From contig CP085629.1 in the NCBI GenBank assembly GCA_024704175.1, positions 4,588,001 through 4,652,000 on the forward strand: a DNA stretch of 64,000 bases, read 5' to 3'. Positions 28,497 through 37,527 of this stretch are shown piece by piece. The notes beneath the pieces are model-generated. The model had not been told where the DNA came from. It did not search any database and saw only the letters and a program-made list of their open reading frames with translations. The translations under genes were made by a program, and so were the position numbers. Origin of the DNA: Paenibacillus sp. P25 (lineage in GTDB: Bacteria > Bacillota > Bacilli > Paenibacillales > NBRC-103111). The stretch's first letter is position 1, and each line of letters begins with the position of its first letter.

Positions 28497-29722
28497 GTGA
28501 CCGTCATGTCATTGTCTGCTTCTCCATCCGTGAAAGCCCAAACGCAGCAATCCTTCTACATTCTGCTGTTCGTCAGCGCAGCGCATTTGCTGAATGACGC
28601 GATGCAAGCCGTGGTGCCCGCGGTGTTTCCCCTGTTTCAGCAGAATCTGCACCTTAGCTTCGCACAAATCGGCTGGGTCGCGTTTGCGCTCAATGTCACG
28701 GCCTCCGTGCTTCAGCCCCTGATCGGAGCGGCGACCGATAAGAAGCCGATGCCGCTTCTCCTCCCGGCGGGAATGGGGTTTACCCTCCTCGGCATGGCGG
28801 GGCTGGCTTACTCCAGCACGCTATGGATGCTGCTAATGTCGGCGATGCTCATCGGCATCGGCTCCTCCGTACTGCACCCCGAATCGTCCCGGGTGGCCCA
28901 TTTGGCGACCGGCGGCGGCAAGGGGCTGGCCCAGTCCATCTTTCAGGTCGGCGGCAACACGGGGCAAGCTCTCGCTCCTTTGGCGGCCGCCCTGCTTGTC
29001 GCTCCGCTGGGCATACACGGCCTGTTGTGGTTTGTTCTCACCGCCGCGCTGGGTATCGCCATTCAGTGTCTGGTAAGCCGCTGGTATCGCCGGCAAATGC
29101 TCGAAACGCATCGCCGGACGGACTCCAGAGCGTCTTCCAGGCAGCGACCGGTCAATTGGAAGGTCGCTTTTGCCGTCGGGATTCTGATCCTGATGTTATT
29201 CTCGAAGTTCGTTTATTTGGCGGGAATGACAGGCTACTACGCCTTTTATTACATGGAAAAATTCAAGCTACCCCTGGAGAGTGCCCAGTTCTGCCTGTTC
29301 GCTCTGCAGCTTGGCGGGATGGCCGGCACCCTGCTCGGCGGCCCGCTGGCCGACCGCTTCGGCCGCAAGAAAATCATATGGTTCTCCATCCTGGGAACAG
29401 CCCCTTCTCCCTGCTTCTACCTTATGCCGGTTCCGCCTTCTCCATCCTGCTCTGCCTCATCATCGGGAGCATCCTGATGTCCGGCTTCTCGGTTATCGTC
29501 GTGTATGCGCAGGAGCCGCTTCCCGGACGCATCGGCATGGTGTCGGGATTGTTTTTCGGCCTGGCCTTCGGGCTCGGCGGCATCGGCTCGGTCGTCCTGG
29601 GCCGGATGATCGACGGCATGGGCGTGACCGCTGTCATCCAGATCTGCTCCTGGTCGCCGCTGCTCGGTGTATTTGCCCTTTGGTCGCCGAAGGAGGGAAC
29701 GCAGTCCGGTGTAGAGCATTGA
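28497..29722 (+). CDS. MFS exporter, fosmidomycin-resistance (Fsr) type, one frameshift
   Basis: About 408 residues, twelve helices. ILLFVSAAHLLNDAMQAVVP in helix 1 and VFPLFQQNLHLSFAQIGWVA are characteristic of Fsr-type exporters; ESSRVAHLATGGGKGLAQSI follows motif C. A shift near 29400 lies between IIWFSILGTAP and FSLLLPYAGSAFSILLCLII. The end reads GSVVLGRMIDGMGVTAVIQI and SPLLGVFALWSPKEG. Two starts are possible: GTG 28497 (AAAGG 6 bases before) or ATG 28506. A diverged second copy of the last 70 codons lies at 34538-34753. Confidence 0.85.
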
Positions 29723-29732
29723 ACTATAAGCG

Positions 29733-29795
29733 CCCCGGCATCTGAACCGATCCCGGCCTTTATCCGGGCGGTCCAGGTGCACGTAACCCATCGTC
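29733..29795 (-). pseudogene. Remnant of the 3' end of an alpha/beta hydrolase gene
   Basis: The minus strand reads GYVHLDRPDKGRDRF, nearly the same as HYVHLDRPEKGRDRFVRE near the end of the hydrolase at 34750-35863. Nothing else of the gene is present here. It sits in the same convergent position after the Fsr gene as the full hydrolase does after the second Fsr fragment. This marks an old duplication or recombination point. Confidence 0.6.
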
Positions 29796-29803
29796 TCCCT
29801 AAA

Positions 29804-31303
29804 TTATTGCTGTTCGACAGACATAAGAACGTCCTTCAAACGCTCATCGAATGCAGCATCAAACGATGGAATTAATTCGTCAATTCGCTGCTGAAATCGT
29901 TCAGGACCCTGAACACCAAGCTCCGCTCTTAATTGTTCTTCTTCCGGCGAACCATGATCATTCAATATCACGGTCAGTATTTCCGCATTAAAGAATTTGC
30001 TGGGAGGCAGAACCAGGGAATTCATCAAGAACTGTGTCAGATAAAATTTGCTGTTACCGTAAGCCGCCAATTCCGTTGCCTTTTTTGTAAACAAGTCGAT
30101 GTATTTCTGGGCGAAGGTAACCCCCTTTAAAGGCGCTGCACCCACATGCTCGACACCTTTCCATCGCAAATCGGCAATAGAGCTCAGCCACCAAGCCGGT
30201 TCGATGGCTTCCTGCATCCGATACAGCACGCGTCGCTCGAAATATGGCTGTGGACTCCTCCTCTGCTCTTCCAGGCAATTCGCGACGGTTTCCGCTTCAA
30301 TGGCGACCACCGTCATTCCTTGCCCATAAATGGGGTCGAAGCTGCAGAACGCATCTCCCAGAACAAGCAGTCCCGACGGCCAATCCTCCATGTTCTCGAA
30401 ATGCTGCCGAATCGATTCAGGTGTACGATATCCACGAGGGCCTTGCAAAGGTTCCAAATGACTTACAATCTTAGCAATTTCCAATGCATTCAGATTTTTG
30501 AGTTCCTCTTGGAATTCATACGGTTTAGCTGAAGGATAATGCTCACCACCTGCGCTGAACAGTAATGTTCCGGCTATATTATCTTCAATGCGCAATAGCA
30601 TACCGGTACTTATGCCTTTAGCAGGTTGTGCCTCAGATACAACGGATCTCCACTCTTTTTCCAACTGTGGGGGAATTTTATAGTACCGGGTACTATAGCC
30701 AAGGGATACCTTGAGCACCTCCGGGTCCGGTACCATAAACCCAAGCGAATTCAACCATTGAATGACCTTGGAAGAGCGTCCCGCCGTATCGATAACCATG
30801 TCCGCTGCAAGCATACCTTCCAGTTTATTCTCGCTGCGACTTTTTGTATATATGCCGGTAATCGTCTGACGGTCTTCAGCAGACATTAAACCTGTAACTT
30901 CTGTATTGGTTAGGAAGTGAACATGAGGGATATTTTGTACACGGCGACGGAGCACCCATTCTAGCAATGCCCTGCTGCTCGAAGCACTCGCGATAAGAGG
31001 ACGGTTTACAACTCTACCGAACGGATTAACAACCACCATCTCTTCGGTATCTGTGGAATGAGCACCATGATCTAACAAATCCTTCGTATAACCAGGGAAG
31101 TAGCGCTCCAGAATCATGTGTCCGCGTGGCAGTACACGATGAGGATGGAACGACTGTGGGGTGCCTTGCCTATTGGCCGGTGCTGTCGGTAATTCATCGC
31201 GTTCAACAATATATACCTCTTTATAATACTCGGCTAGCATTCTTGCCGTTATCAGTCCAGCGATTCCCGCCCCAATCACTACGGCTTTGTTCATGTTTGA
31301 CAT
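29804..31303 (-). CDS. FAD-dependent monooxygenase
   Basis: Intact flavoprotein of about 499 residues. KAVVIGAGIAGLITARMLAE is the FAD Rossmann motif, VYIVERDELPTAPANRQGTP follows with the second nucleotide contact, and LVLGDAFCSFDPIYGQGMTV is the GD motif of group A aromatic or polyketide hydroxylases. MSNMNKAVV at 31303 is chosen because GGGAGGG lies 9 bases upstream. Visibly more AT-rich than its neighbours, including the SnoaL gene it follows by 32 bases, which suggests separate origins. Partner with the SnoaL-like protein in modifying a small organic molecule is inferred. Confidence 0.85.
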   Translation of the reverse strand: MSNMNKAVVIGAGIAGLITARMLAEYYKEVYIVERDELPTAPANRQGTPQSFHPHRVLPRGHMILERYFPGYTKDLLDHGAHSTDTEEMVVVNPFGRVVNRPLIASASSSRALLEWVLRRRVQNIPHVHFLTNTEVTGLMSAEDRQTITGIYTKSRSENKLEGMLAADMVIDTAGRSSKVIQWLNSLGFMVPDPEVLKVSLGYSTRYYKIPPQLEKEWRSVVSEAQPAKGISTGMLLRIEDNIAGTLLFSAGGEHYPSAKPYEFQEELKNLNALEIAKIVSHLEPLQGPRGYRTPESIRQHFENMEDWPSGLLVLGDAFCSFDPIYGQGMTVVAIEAETVANCLEEQRRSPQPYFERRVLYRMQEAIEPAWWLSSIADLRWKGVEHVGAAPLKGVTFAQKYIDLFTKKATELAAYGNSKFYLTQFLMNSLVLPPSKFFNAEILTVILNDHGSPEEEQLRAELGVQGPERFQQRIDELIPSFDAAFDERLKDVLMSVEQQ

Positions 31304-31335
31304 GATGGTCATCCCTCCCATTGTTTTGCCAAGGG

Positions 31336-31794
31336 TTATTTTTCCTTCCACTCATGTGAGTCGATCTGCGCCGAGCCCGTAAGCGGTGTGGTGTCGAGGT
31401 ATCTGACCTCGTAGACGCGCTCGGCGAACTTCCAGCCGTCCTCAGTGCGCCGGTAGCGGTCATGGTACACGGCGTAGTTCAGCCCGCTCCTGCCATCGCG
31501 CAGGCGCGCGAGCTCTGAGATGTAGGCGCGGCCGACGGCGGTATCGCCCTCGAGCCGGATCGTGCCCGGGTGCGTGGTTTGCACGAAATAGTCCCACTGA
31601 CTCTGCAGCCGCTTGCTCCCGGCGCGAATCTGCTCCCGGCCGACGAATTCGACGACTTGGGGAATCCGCCACACGCCGTCCTCCGTGAACAGCGACGCAA
31701 GGCGGTCGGGGTCGCGCATCATCACCGTGTCGGTGAACTCGCTACGCAGTGCCTCGATCTCGAAGCGATCCATAATGCTCTGAATTTCGCTCAT
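31336..31794 (-). CDS. SnoaL-like (NTF2-fold) protein
   Basis: 152-residue cone-shaped NTF2-fold protein of the SnoaL_4 type: EALRSEFTDTVMMRDPDRLA, SLFTEDGVWRIPQVVEFVGR, then YAVYHDRYRRTEDGWKFAER and YEVRYLDTTPLTGS. This fold serves as cyclase, hydroxylating partner or dehydratase on aromatic and polyketide substrates, and is often encoded beside flavin monooxygenases as here. GC-rich, unlike the monooxygenase gene downstream. ATG with GAGGAAAAACC upstream. Exact reaction unknown. Confidence 0.85.
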   Translation of the reverse strand: MSEIQSIMDRFEIEALRSEFTDTVMMRDPDRLASLFTEDGVWRIPQVVEFVGREQIRAGSKRLQSQWDYFVQTTHPGTIRLEGDTAVGRAYISELARLRDGRSGLNYAVYHDRYRRTEDGWKFAERVYEVRYLDTTPLTGSAQIDSHEWKEK

Positions 31795-31884
31795 TGGTTT
31801 TTCCTCCTCTGTATGTGCGGTTCATTACTTTCTCCGCTTTGTTGTATGATTCCGTAAACGGATTGCAGATGGGCGACCAGTCTG

Positions 31885-32502
31885 TCAGATTGCGTTAAAG
31901 GATGATACCTCTTCCACTGGTAATCGAAACTTGCGCTGCTTTGTTTCCGCCGGGGAAGGGCCGACGGCGATAATTAATATGGGCTTCAAGTGAGCCGGGA
32001 TGCCGAACGTCTCGGAAACTGCAGCCGGATCAAATCCGCCAATGGGAGTTACTCCGTAGCCGTGTTCAAATGCGGCGAGTTGAAAACCGTATGCCGCAAA
32101 AGAAGCGGCAATGATTACTTCCTCTTTGTACTTGTCAGGTGAATTTACATCATACGAGCGAATATTACTGATCGCTCTTTCCTTGTACGCTTCCGGAAGA
32201 TACTGTTTTGTTACGAGATCGTTCACCATTTGCTCAGCACGCTCATAAGCCTGCAAATTCGCCAATACAATTACAGATGCCGCAGCATCTCTAATTTTTT
32301 GCTGGCCGAAGGCGGCGGTACGTAAGGCTTCCTTCTTATCTTTATCGTCGACGATAAGAAAGTGCCAAGGCTGAAGGTTAAAGCCTGAGGGTGCTTTGAT
32401 GGCAAGTTCGATAAAAGTAATCAACTCTTCTCGGGTAATCCGGCCTTCGGGATCGAAAGCACTAGCGGAAATGCGATTCTGTAATGTTGAAGTCATTCCC
32501 AC
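31885..32502 (-). CDS. Nitroreductase-family FMN oxidoreductase
   Basis: 205-residue FMN protein that reduces nitro- or quinone-type compounds with NAD(P)H. FIELAIKAPSGFNLQPWHFL has the family Pro-Ser-x-x-Asn-x-Gln-Pro-W-x FMN motif; ASFAAYGFQLAAFEHGYGVT and GVTPIGGFDPAAVSETFGI follow. The start is GTG 32502 since AGGAG lies 9 bases upstream; the ATG two codons later would be 15 bases away. Divergent from the ArsR-SRPBCC gene; the shared 180-base region holds three dyads. Moderately AT-rich. Confidence 0.9.
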   Translation of the reverse strand: MGMTSTLQNRISASAFDPEGRITREELITFIELAIKAPSGFNLQPWHFLIVDDKDKKEALRTAAFGQQKIRDAAASVIVLANLQAYERAEQMVNDLVTKQYLPEAYKERAISNIRSYDVNSPDKYKEEVIIAASFAAYGFQLAAFEHGYGVTPIGGFDPAAVSETFGIPAHLKPILIIAVGPSPAETKQRKFRLPVEEVSSFNAI

Positions 32503-32576
32503 AAAGATCAGCTCCTGTTCATTTTTAACGCGATTGCATGCCGCCGGCTGACAAACAAATCCGTTTGTGCTATCAT

Positions 32577-32630
32577 GTGACTATAAGGTCACTTATGATA
32601 TCCTTATCATACGTTACTAATTAGTAACGT
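32577..32630. promoter_or_regulatory. Three stacked palindromes between nitroreductase and ArsR-SRPBCC genes
   Basis: GTGAC-N6-GTCAC at 32577-32592, TATGATA-N4-TATCATA at 32594-32611, and the perfect 20-bp palindrome at 32611-32630 (ACGTTACTAA / TTAGTAACGT). They lie end to end between the divergent genes. The last one looks like an ArsR-type operator for the regulator at 32684. Confidence 0.65.
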
Positions 32631-32683
32631 GTCAAGCGGAACAAATCCATTTTTTCCAGATCGGCAAGAAGGAGGTGTTTCCA

Positions 32684-33448
32684 TTGGAAAAAGACATATT
32701 CAAGGCGCTTGCGGACCCTAGCCGCCGTATGCTATTGGATCTGCTTCATGCCTCGAACGGGCAGACGCTGAATGAGCTTTGCGCACCGCTCGACATGTCT
32801 CGATTTGGGGTCATGAAGCATCTCAATATATTGGAGGAAGCCGGGCTCATTACGACTAGAAAAGCAGGCCGTGAAAAGCTTCATTATTTGAATGCGGTGC
32901 CTATACGTCAAATTTATGAGCGATGGGTAAGCAAATACACCGAACCTTGGGTGATCGGATTAACATCCCTTCAAAACGAATTGGAGCGTGAAACGAATAT
33001 GGAAAACACACCCCGTCATGTAAATCGGATAGCGATTAAAGCAACCCCCGAACAAGTTTGGCAAGCCATTACGGATCCAGCCAAGACGTCGAAATTTTGG
33101 CACAATTGCGCCATCCGGTCCGATTGGCAAATCGAATCTCCATTTGAATTATGGAACGGGAAAGTGAAGAGAGCGGAAGGGATCATTCTCGACATGGATC
33201 CTCCGAGTAAACTCGTGATGAGTTGGCGATTTGTTTCGTTTCCGGGTACGGAAAACGACACCCCGTCACGCATTACGTGGGAAATCGGTTCACATGCCGA
33301 GCTTAAGGGCGTAACCCTCGTAACCGTTGTGCATGATCAATTAGAACAAGCCGCTAATACCTCACAAATTATTGAAAACGGATTTCCGATTGTGCTTTCG
33401 GGCTTAAAGACGTTGCTCGAAACCGGGGAGGCGCTCGCTGGCGGATAA
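32684..33448 (+). CDS. ArsR-type HTH fused to SRPBCC (AHSA1-like) domain
   Basis: 254 residues in one frame. Residues 1-95 are an ArsR winged helix: KDIFKALADPSRRMLLDLLH, LNELCAPLDMSRFGVMKHLN and LEEAGLITTRKAGREKLHYL. Residues 108-250 are an SRPBCC/AHSA1-like lipocalin-type fold: HVNRIAIKATPEQVWQAITD, FWHNCAIRSDWQIESPFELW, then TLVTVVHDQLEQAANTSQII. The usual two-gene arrangement (ArsR gene followed by SRPBCC gene) is here one protein. Start TTG 32684 lies 8 bases after GGAGG; the GTG at 32675 is inside that site. It probably senses a hydrophobic ligand and controls the nitroreductase. Confidence 0.9.
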   Translation: MEKDIFKALADPSRRMLLDLLHASNGQTLNELCAPLDMSRFGVMKHLNILEEAGLITTRKAGREKLHYLNAVPIRQIYERWVSKYTEPWVIGLTSLQNELERETNMENTPRHVNRIAIKATPEQVWQAITDPAKTSKFWHNCAIRSDWQIESPFELWNGKVKRAEGIILDMDPPSKLVMSWRFVSFPGTENDTPSRITWEIGSHAELKGVTLVTVVHDQLEQAANTSQIIENGFPIVLSGLKTLLETGEALAGG

Positions 33449-33499
33449 AATCCCGATATAGGTGAAAAAGCAAAAGAACTGCCCCATATACTGGTACTC

Positions 33500-34497
33500 A
33501 TAGACTGGACACTTTGAAAAAAAGGTGTCTCGGCTATGGGTACTGCTCCTCGAGTCTCAGCTTGACCTGCTAAAAAAGTCCGACAAGAACGAAAGGAGGC
33601 TATGCTTAGAGAAAAACAATCCAAGCGAAAATCATAAGTTTGAACTGATTCAGCAAGTCGTGAACCAAGGATTTAAGCGGATGACCCGGACTTTTGTGAG
33701 CTTCTGGGGGTCTCAAGATCTGGCTATTATCGTTACCTACAAACGGCAGATGTACGCTGAAAATGGATTAAGAAAGCCTTTGATTGCCGAGGCTTCAAGA
33801 AGGGTTCACGCTCCATCAAAATGACGTTGGAGAATGAGTATGGCATCGTGTATAACCTCAAACGTATTCGTAGATTGATGAAGAAGTTCGAGTTGGTCTG
33901 TCCCCACCGGAAACCCAACCCGTACAAACGGATGGCCAAAGCGACTCAGGAGCACCGGGCGGTGCCAAACCTTTTACAAAGAGACTTCCGAAAAGAAATC
34001 CCGGGTCTCGCCCTTCTAACGGGCATCACCTATTTACCTTACAGCCATTCAAAGATGGCCTATTTGTCAACCGTACTGGATGCTTCCACAGGCGAAGTGT
34101 TGGCTTATCATCTATCGGACCGAATTACCTTGGATTTAGCGATAGATACCGTAGAAAAGTTGGTTAAGCAAAAGCGGCTCAAACTGCCTAAAGAAGCCTT
34201 CATCCATTCGGATCAAGGCGGCCATTACACAAGCCCAACCTTTCAAAATCTGCTCAAGAAGTACAAGCTTGGGCAATCCATGTCCAGACGGGGCAACTGC
34301 TGGGATAACGCCCCACAGGAATCCTTCTTCGGTCAACTCATAGACCATGTTGACCACCTTAGCTGTACAACCTTCGAGATTCTCAAACAGGAAGTTAATC
34401 GATATTTACGCTATTACAATAACCACAGATATCAATGGGGACGTAAAAAGATGACTCCTGTACAGTACAGGAATCATCTTATGTCAGCGACCTAAAC
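33500..34497 (+). mobile_element. Dead IS3-family element (orfA mostly deleted, orfB mutated)
   Basis: A left-end-like TGGACACTTT is followed within 30 bases by the orfA C-terminal tail (LLLESQLDLLKKSDKNERR), so most of orfA is deleted. orfB follows with shifts near 33690 and 33815: KFELIQQVVNQGFKRM, KKGSRSIKMTLENEYGIVYN, LKRIRRLMKKFELVCPHRKP. In the DDE core the first Asp is lost (LLTGITYLPYS where TDITYLPYS is usual), while HSDQGGHYTS and NAPQESFFGQL keep the second Asp and the Glu. No matching right end was found. The transposase should be inactive. It abuts the Fsr gene fragment. Confidence 0.85.
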
Positions 34498-34534
34498 CTC
34501 AAGCACCCCTAACGTTAGTTAAAGCCACGACAGC

Positions 34535-34753
34535 ATTGCGCAGGAGCCGCTTCCCGGACGCGTCGGCATGGTATCGGGCCTGTTCTTCGGCCTCGCTTTC
34601 GGGCTTGGCGGCATCGGCTCGGTCGTCCTGGGCCGGATGATCGACAGCATGGGTGTGACCTCCATCATTCAGATCTGCTCCTGGCTGCCCTTGCTCGGCA
34701 TTTTTGCCCTTTGGTCGCCGAAGGAAGGTAAGCATTCAGGTATAGAGCGTTAG
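34535..34753 (+). pseudogene. 3' fragment of a second Fsr-type MFS gene
   Basis: The frame from 34538 reads QEPLPGRVGMVSGLFFGLAF and ends LGIFALWSPKEGKHSGIER, closely matching the last 70 codons of the exporter at 28497-29722 with scattered substitutions. Resemblance starts abruptly just after the IS3 remnant. Its TAG overlaps the stop of the convergent hydrolase. The rest of the gene is missing, probably removed by IS-associated deletion. Confidence 0.85.
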
Positions 34754-35863
34754 GCTCCGCCGCTTAGTTCCAGCATCTGCACAACCTCCCGGACGAAGCG
34801 GTCCCGGCCTTTTTCCGGACGGTCCAGGTGCACGTAATGGGTGGCGCCTTCGATCAGCGCCTCCCTCACGAACGGCGCATGGACAAGATGCTTCACCAGC
34901 CAGCCGCCGGTCTTCGCCGCGGGACCAGAAATCATACTCCGATTGAAGCACCAGCGTCGGCACCCGGATGAGCGAAGCATCCCACAGTTGCCGGCCCGAG
35001 GCGGAATAGAACGTATCCTCCATGGCACCGCTGGGAGCACGAAAGCTGGCGGGAGTCCGGCCGCCGCTGGTTGCATCGCTCCTCAAAGATTCGGCTCGCA
35101 TAAGCTTCCGCTACCTGCGGATCGCGCCATTCGCTTTTATCCTCCGACGGAATGCTGTTATCCCAGGAAGGGAACAAGGATTCCGCCGTATTCAACCGAT
35201 AGGATCCGAATGCCGATTCATGAAAGGTACCGGGCCGTCCGGGGTCTTCCAGAGGAGAACCGGCGCCCAGCGACGGATGGTTCGAGCCGCCGCCGTATAT
35301 CGTATTGTAGAGCATCAGGGCACTCACCTTCTCGGGGTAAAGTGTTGTGTAGTGACCGGCCCAGAGCCCCCGGTGGCCCACCCCAGCAGGGCCGCCTTCC
35401 TCCCCTTGTTCTTCTCCCGGATCCAATCCACGACAGCGGCAATATCCTTTACAGCTTCCGCTGAACGGACCAGCGGCGGGTTTGCGTTGCTTGGTTCGGA
35501 CATCTCCAATGGGCGGGTGGAATAACCGTATCCCCGAATATCCGCAATATAGACGGTGAAGCCTTCCCGCGCAAGTGTCTCGGCAAGCGAACCGCCGGGG
35601 ACCTGCAGATCGAATGAAGGGATGCCCGGCACGCGTGCTCCGTGAAGAAGCAGCAGGGGCGGGCTGTTCTTTTCCCTTGACGGACGCACTTCACGGACAA
35701 AAAGCTCGATCCCGGGCTCGCTCGGCAAGCGGTAATCATGTCTGCGGATGTGCTCTCCGTTCTTTTCTCCGGCCCTCTCCGTTCCTCCCTCAGCCGTAAA
35801 TGCCATAAAAAAGGCGACCGAAACGACTGAAAGCACTGTCAAGACAGGAGTGATCAGTTTCAT
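34750..35863 (-). CDS. Exported alpha/beta hydrolase, three frameshifts
   Basis: About 370 residues with signal peptide KLITPVLTVLSVVSVAFFMA. Core motifs: PPLLLLHGARVPGIPSFDLQ (oxyanion loop), VYIADIRGYGYSTRP, LLGWATGG (nucleophile elbow GWATGG, with Ala-Thr where Ser is usual), then after a shift near 35370 the cap region YTTLYPEKVSALMLYNTIYG. Further shifts near 35060 and 34920 lead to RVPTLVLQSEYDFWSRGEDR and EGATHYVHLDRPEKG (catalytic Asp and His). The elbow lacks a plain GxSxG, partly because the shift lies next to it. Divergent from the LysR gene at 36018, its likely regulator. Confidence 0.8.
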
Positions 35864-35978
35864 AGCATATTCCCTCCTTGCTTCTGTTTAAGCTGCATCT
35901 TTCCTGCAGCACACCCAGGTTCGGTTCCTGCAGGGGACACGATTTCATCATAAATTGACTTTCGCCATACGTCCAATA

Positions 35979-36013
35979 TATAATTCCTTATCATATTATA
36001 TGAAGGGAATATA
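35979..36013. promoter_or_regulatory. LysR-type operator before the hydrolase/LysR pair
   Basis: Imperfect dyad TATAATTCCTT (35979-35989) / AAGGGAATATA (36003-36013) directly before the LysR start, overlapping its ribosome site AAGGGA. Suits autoregulation and control of the divergent hydrolase. Confidence 0.5.
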
Positions 36014-36017
36014 AATT

Positions 36018-36899
36018 ATGGATTTACGGCTCATGAGGTATTTCGTAGCGGTTGCGGAAGAGCTGAATTTCAGCCGTGCGGCCCGGCGGTTAAATATGGC
36101 GCAGCCACCGTTAAGCCAGCAAATTAAGCTGCTTGAGAGCGAAATCGGCGTGCCGCTGCTCAAACGGGACAACCGCAACGTGGAGCTGACGGAACCTGGG
36201 AAAGTGTTCTTGGAAGCCGCCCGCCTTACACTGCTTCAGGCGGACCTGGCAGTCCAAGCGGCTCAGCTCGCTGAACGGGGACAAATTGGAGAGCTTTCAA
36301 TCGGCTTTGTTGGATCGGCGGCGGACGGGATTCTCGTTAATAAACTTAAGGCGTTCCGCGATCAATATCCTTCCGTGCACTTGATCCTGAAGGAAATGAC
36401 GACATCGGAACAGCTGGATGCGCTTCACGCCCGCAAGATTCATGCCGGCTTCGTCCGGCCTTTCGGACATCAGCCAACCATTAAGTCGAGGGTATTTACG
36501 GAAGAGCCTTTAGTCTTGGCGCTGCCTGAGTTTCATGCCCTGGCTTCTCTTTCGGAGGTATCGGTCCTTGAAGCCGCGGAGGAACCGTTTATCATGCCCC
36601 CGCGGCATCTCGGGCCGGATTTTTATGATACGATTATCGGGTTCTTTCGAGGTCACGGAGCTTCCCTTCGCATTGTTCAGGAAGCCGTACAGATGCATAC
36701 CATCGTCAATCTTGCCGCAACGGGTCTGGGCCTGGCGGCCGTCCCCTCTTCCGTCCGGAACTTCAGAAGGCCCGGCATTGTATACCGGGATTTTGCGGAG
36801 CCATCGCCCAAGATTCAGCCGCTTATCGCTTGGCGGGAAGACGATGCTTCCCCGGCACTGCTTGCTTTTCTGGAGCTTGCCGGATCAGCCCTGTCGTAA
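36018..36899 (+). CDS. LysR-family transcriptional regulator
   Basis: Intact 293-residue LTTR. N-terminal HTH: MDLRLMRYFVAVAEELNFSR, AARRLNMAQPPLSQQIKLLE, then VPLLKRDNRNVELTEPGKVF. The effector domain starts LSIGFVGSAADGILVNKLKA, of the BenM/CbnR-like type that responds to aromatic or small acids. It lies head to head with the exported alpha/beta hydrolase (155 bases apart), the classic arrangement of an LTTR and its target. No shifts. Confidence 0.93.
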   Translation: MDLRLMRYFVAVAEELNFSRAARRLNMAQPPLSQQIKLLESEIGVPLLKRDNRNVELTEPGKVFLEAARLTLLQADLAVQAAQLAERGQIGELSIGFVGSAADGILVNKLKAFRDQYPSVHLILKEMTTSEQLDALHARKIHAGFVRPFGHQPTIKSRVFTEEPLVLALPEFHALASLSEVSVLEAAEEPFIMPPRHLGPDFYDTIIGFFRGHGASLRIVQEAVQMHTIVNLAATGLGLAAVPSSVRNFRRPGIVYRDFAEPSPKIQPLIAWREDDASPALLAFLELAGSALS

Positions 36900-36915
36900 C
36901 CTGCGAGTGCTTCAT

Positions 36916-37527
36916 TTATCTAACGCGCAGCATCGGCATCCCCGTCTCCTCCTTAAGGAGCTCCTCTCTAGCTGCAATAAGCCAGGGATGGACCAGCTTT
37001 AATTTACCCCTTTGGCTCCATACATGATTTAAGTAAACCAGCACGGCCCCGTTTAAATCGAGCATCTCCAGCTCGGCCCTCATGTGATCTTGGTAGGGAT
37101 GCTCCCCGGGAGGATCCCATGAAATTTTATCCGCCACAAATAAAACCTTGTCTAATAAGCATGCCCCGGCTTTTAAGGTGGTATGGCACTCAATCGCGCT
37201 AAGTACCGCTTGGTCCCTGCAGCCGAAGATCTGATGGGCCATGTCTTTGGAAAGCTTCTGATGAACGATGTGCTCGTACCGGTATTCTTCTTCCAATAGG
37301 GCAATGGAGGAGCTTATGGCCGTGCTGAGCATGTTACTTTTCGGTATGACATTACTGATATCATGGAGCAAGGCGGCCTGTGCGGCGAGCGTCGGGTCTG
37401 CATCGAACCGTTCGGCGATCCGAACCGCTTCACGGACTACGCAGGCAGTGTGCTCATAAGTTTCGTGCTCCTTATGGTGTCTCAAAAAATGCCCGACATC
37501 GCTCTCCAAATCACCGCTAAAAGTCAT
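36916..37527 (-). CDS. HD-domain hydrolase (YqeK-like)
   Basis: About 203 residues. YEHTACVVREAVRIAERF, ALLHDISNVIPKSNM (His-Asp metal pair), HQIFGCRDQAVLSAIECHTT and VLFVADKISWDPPG match the YqeK-type HD domain, which in Bacillus cleaves diadenosine tetraphosphate. Whether this member does so is not shown. Start is uncertain: ATG 37527 fits the domain; ATG 37554 overlaps the kinase gene by 38 bases. Second gene of a pair with the P-loop protein. Confidence 0.8.
   Translation of the reverse strand: MTFSGDLESDVGHFLRHHKEHETYEHTACVVREAVRIAERFDADPTLAAQAALLHDISNVIPKSNMLSTAISSSIALLEEEYRYEHIVHQKLSKDMAHQIFGCRDQAVLSAIECHTTLKAGACLLDKVLFVADKISWDPPGEHPYQDHMRAELEMLDLNGAVLVYLNHVWSQRGKLKLVHPWLIAAREELLKEETGMPMLRVR

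Noticed and set aside
34499-34735. 78-codon minus-strand frame in the Fsr fragment, and the similar one at 29417-29791
   Set aside because: Both are antisense shadows of the same exporter segment; their similarity only reflects the duplicated plus-strand gene.
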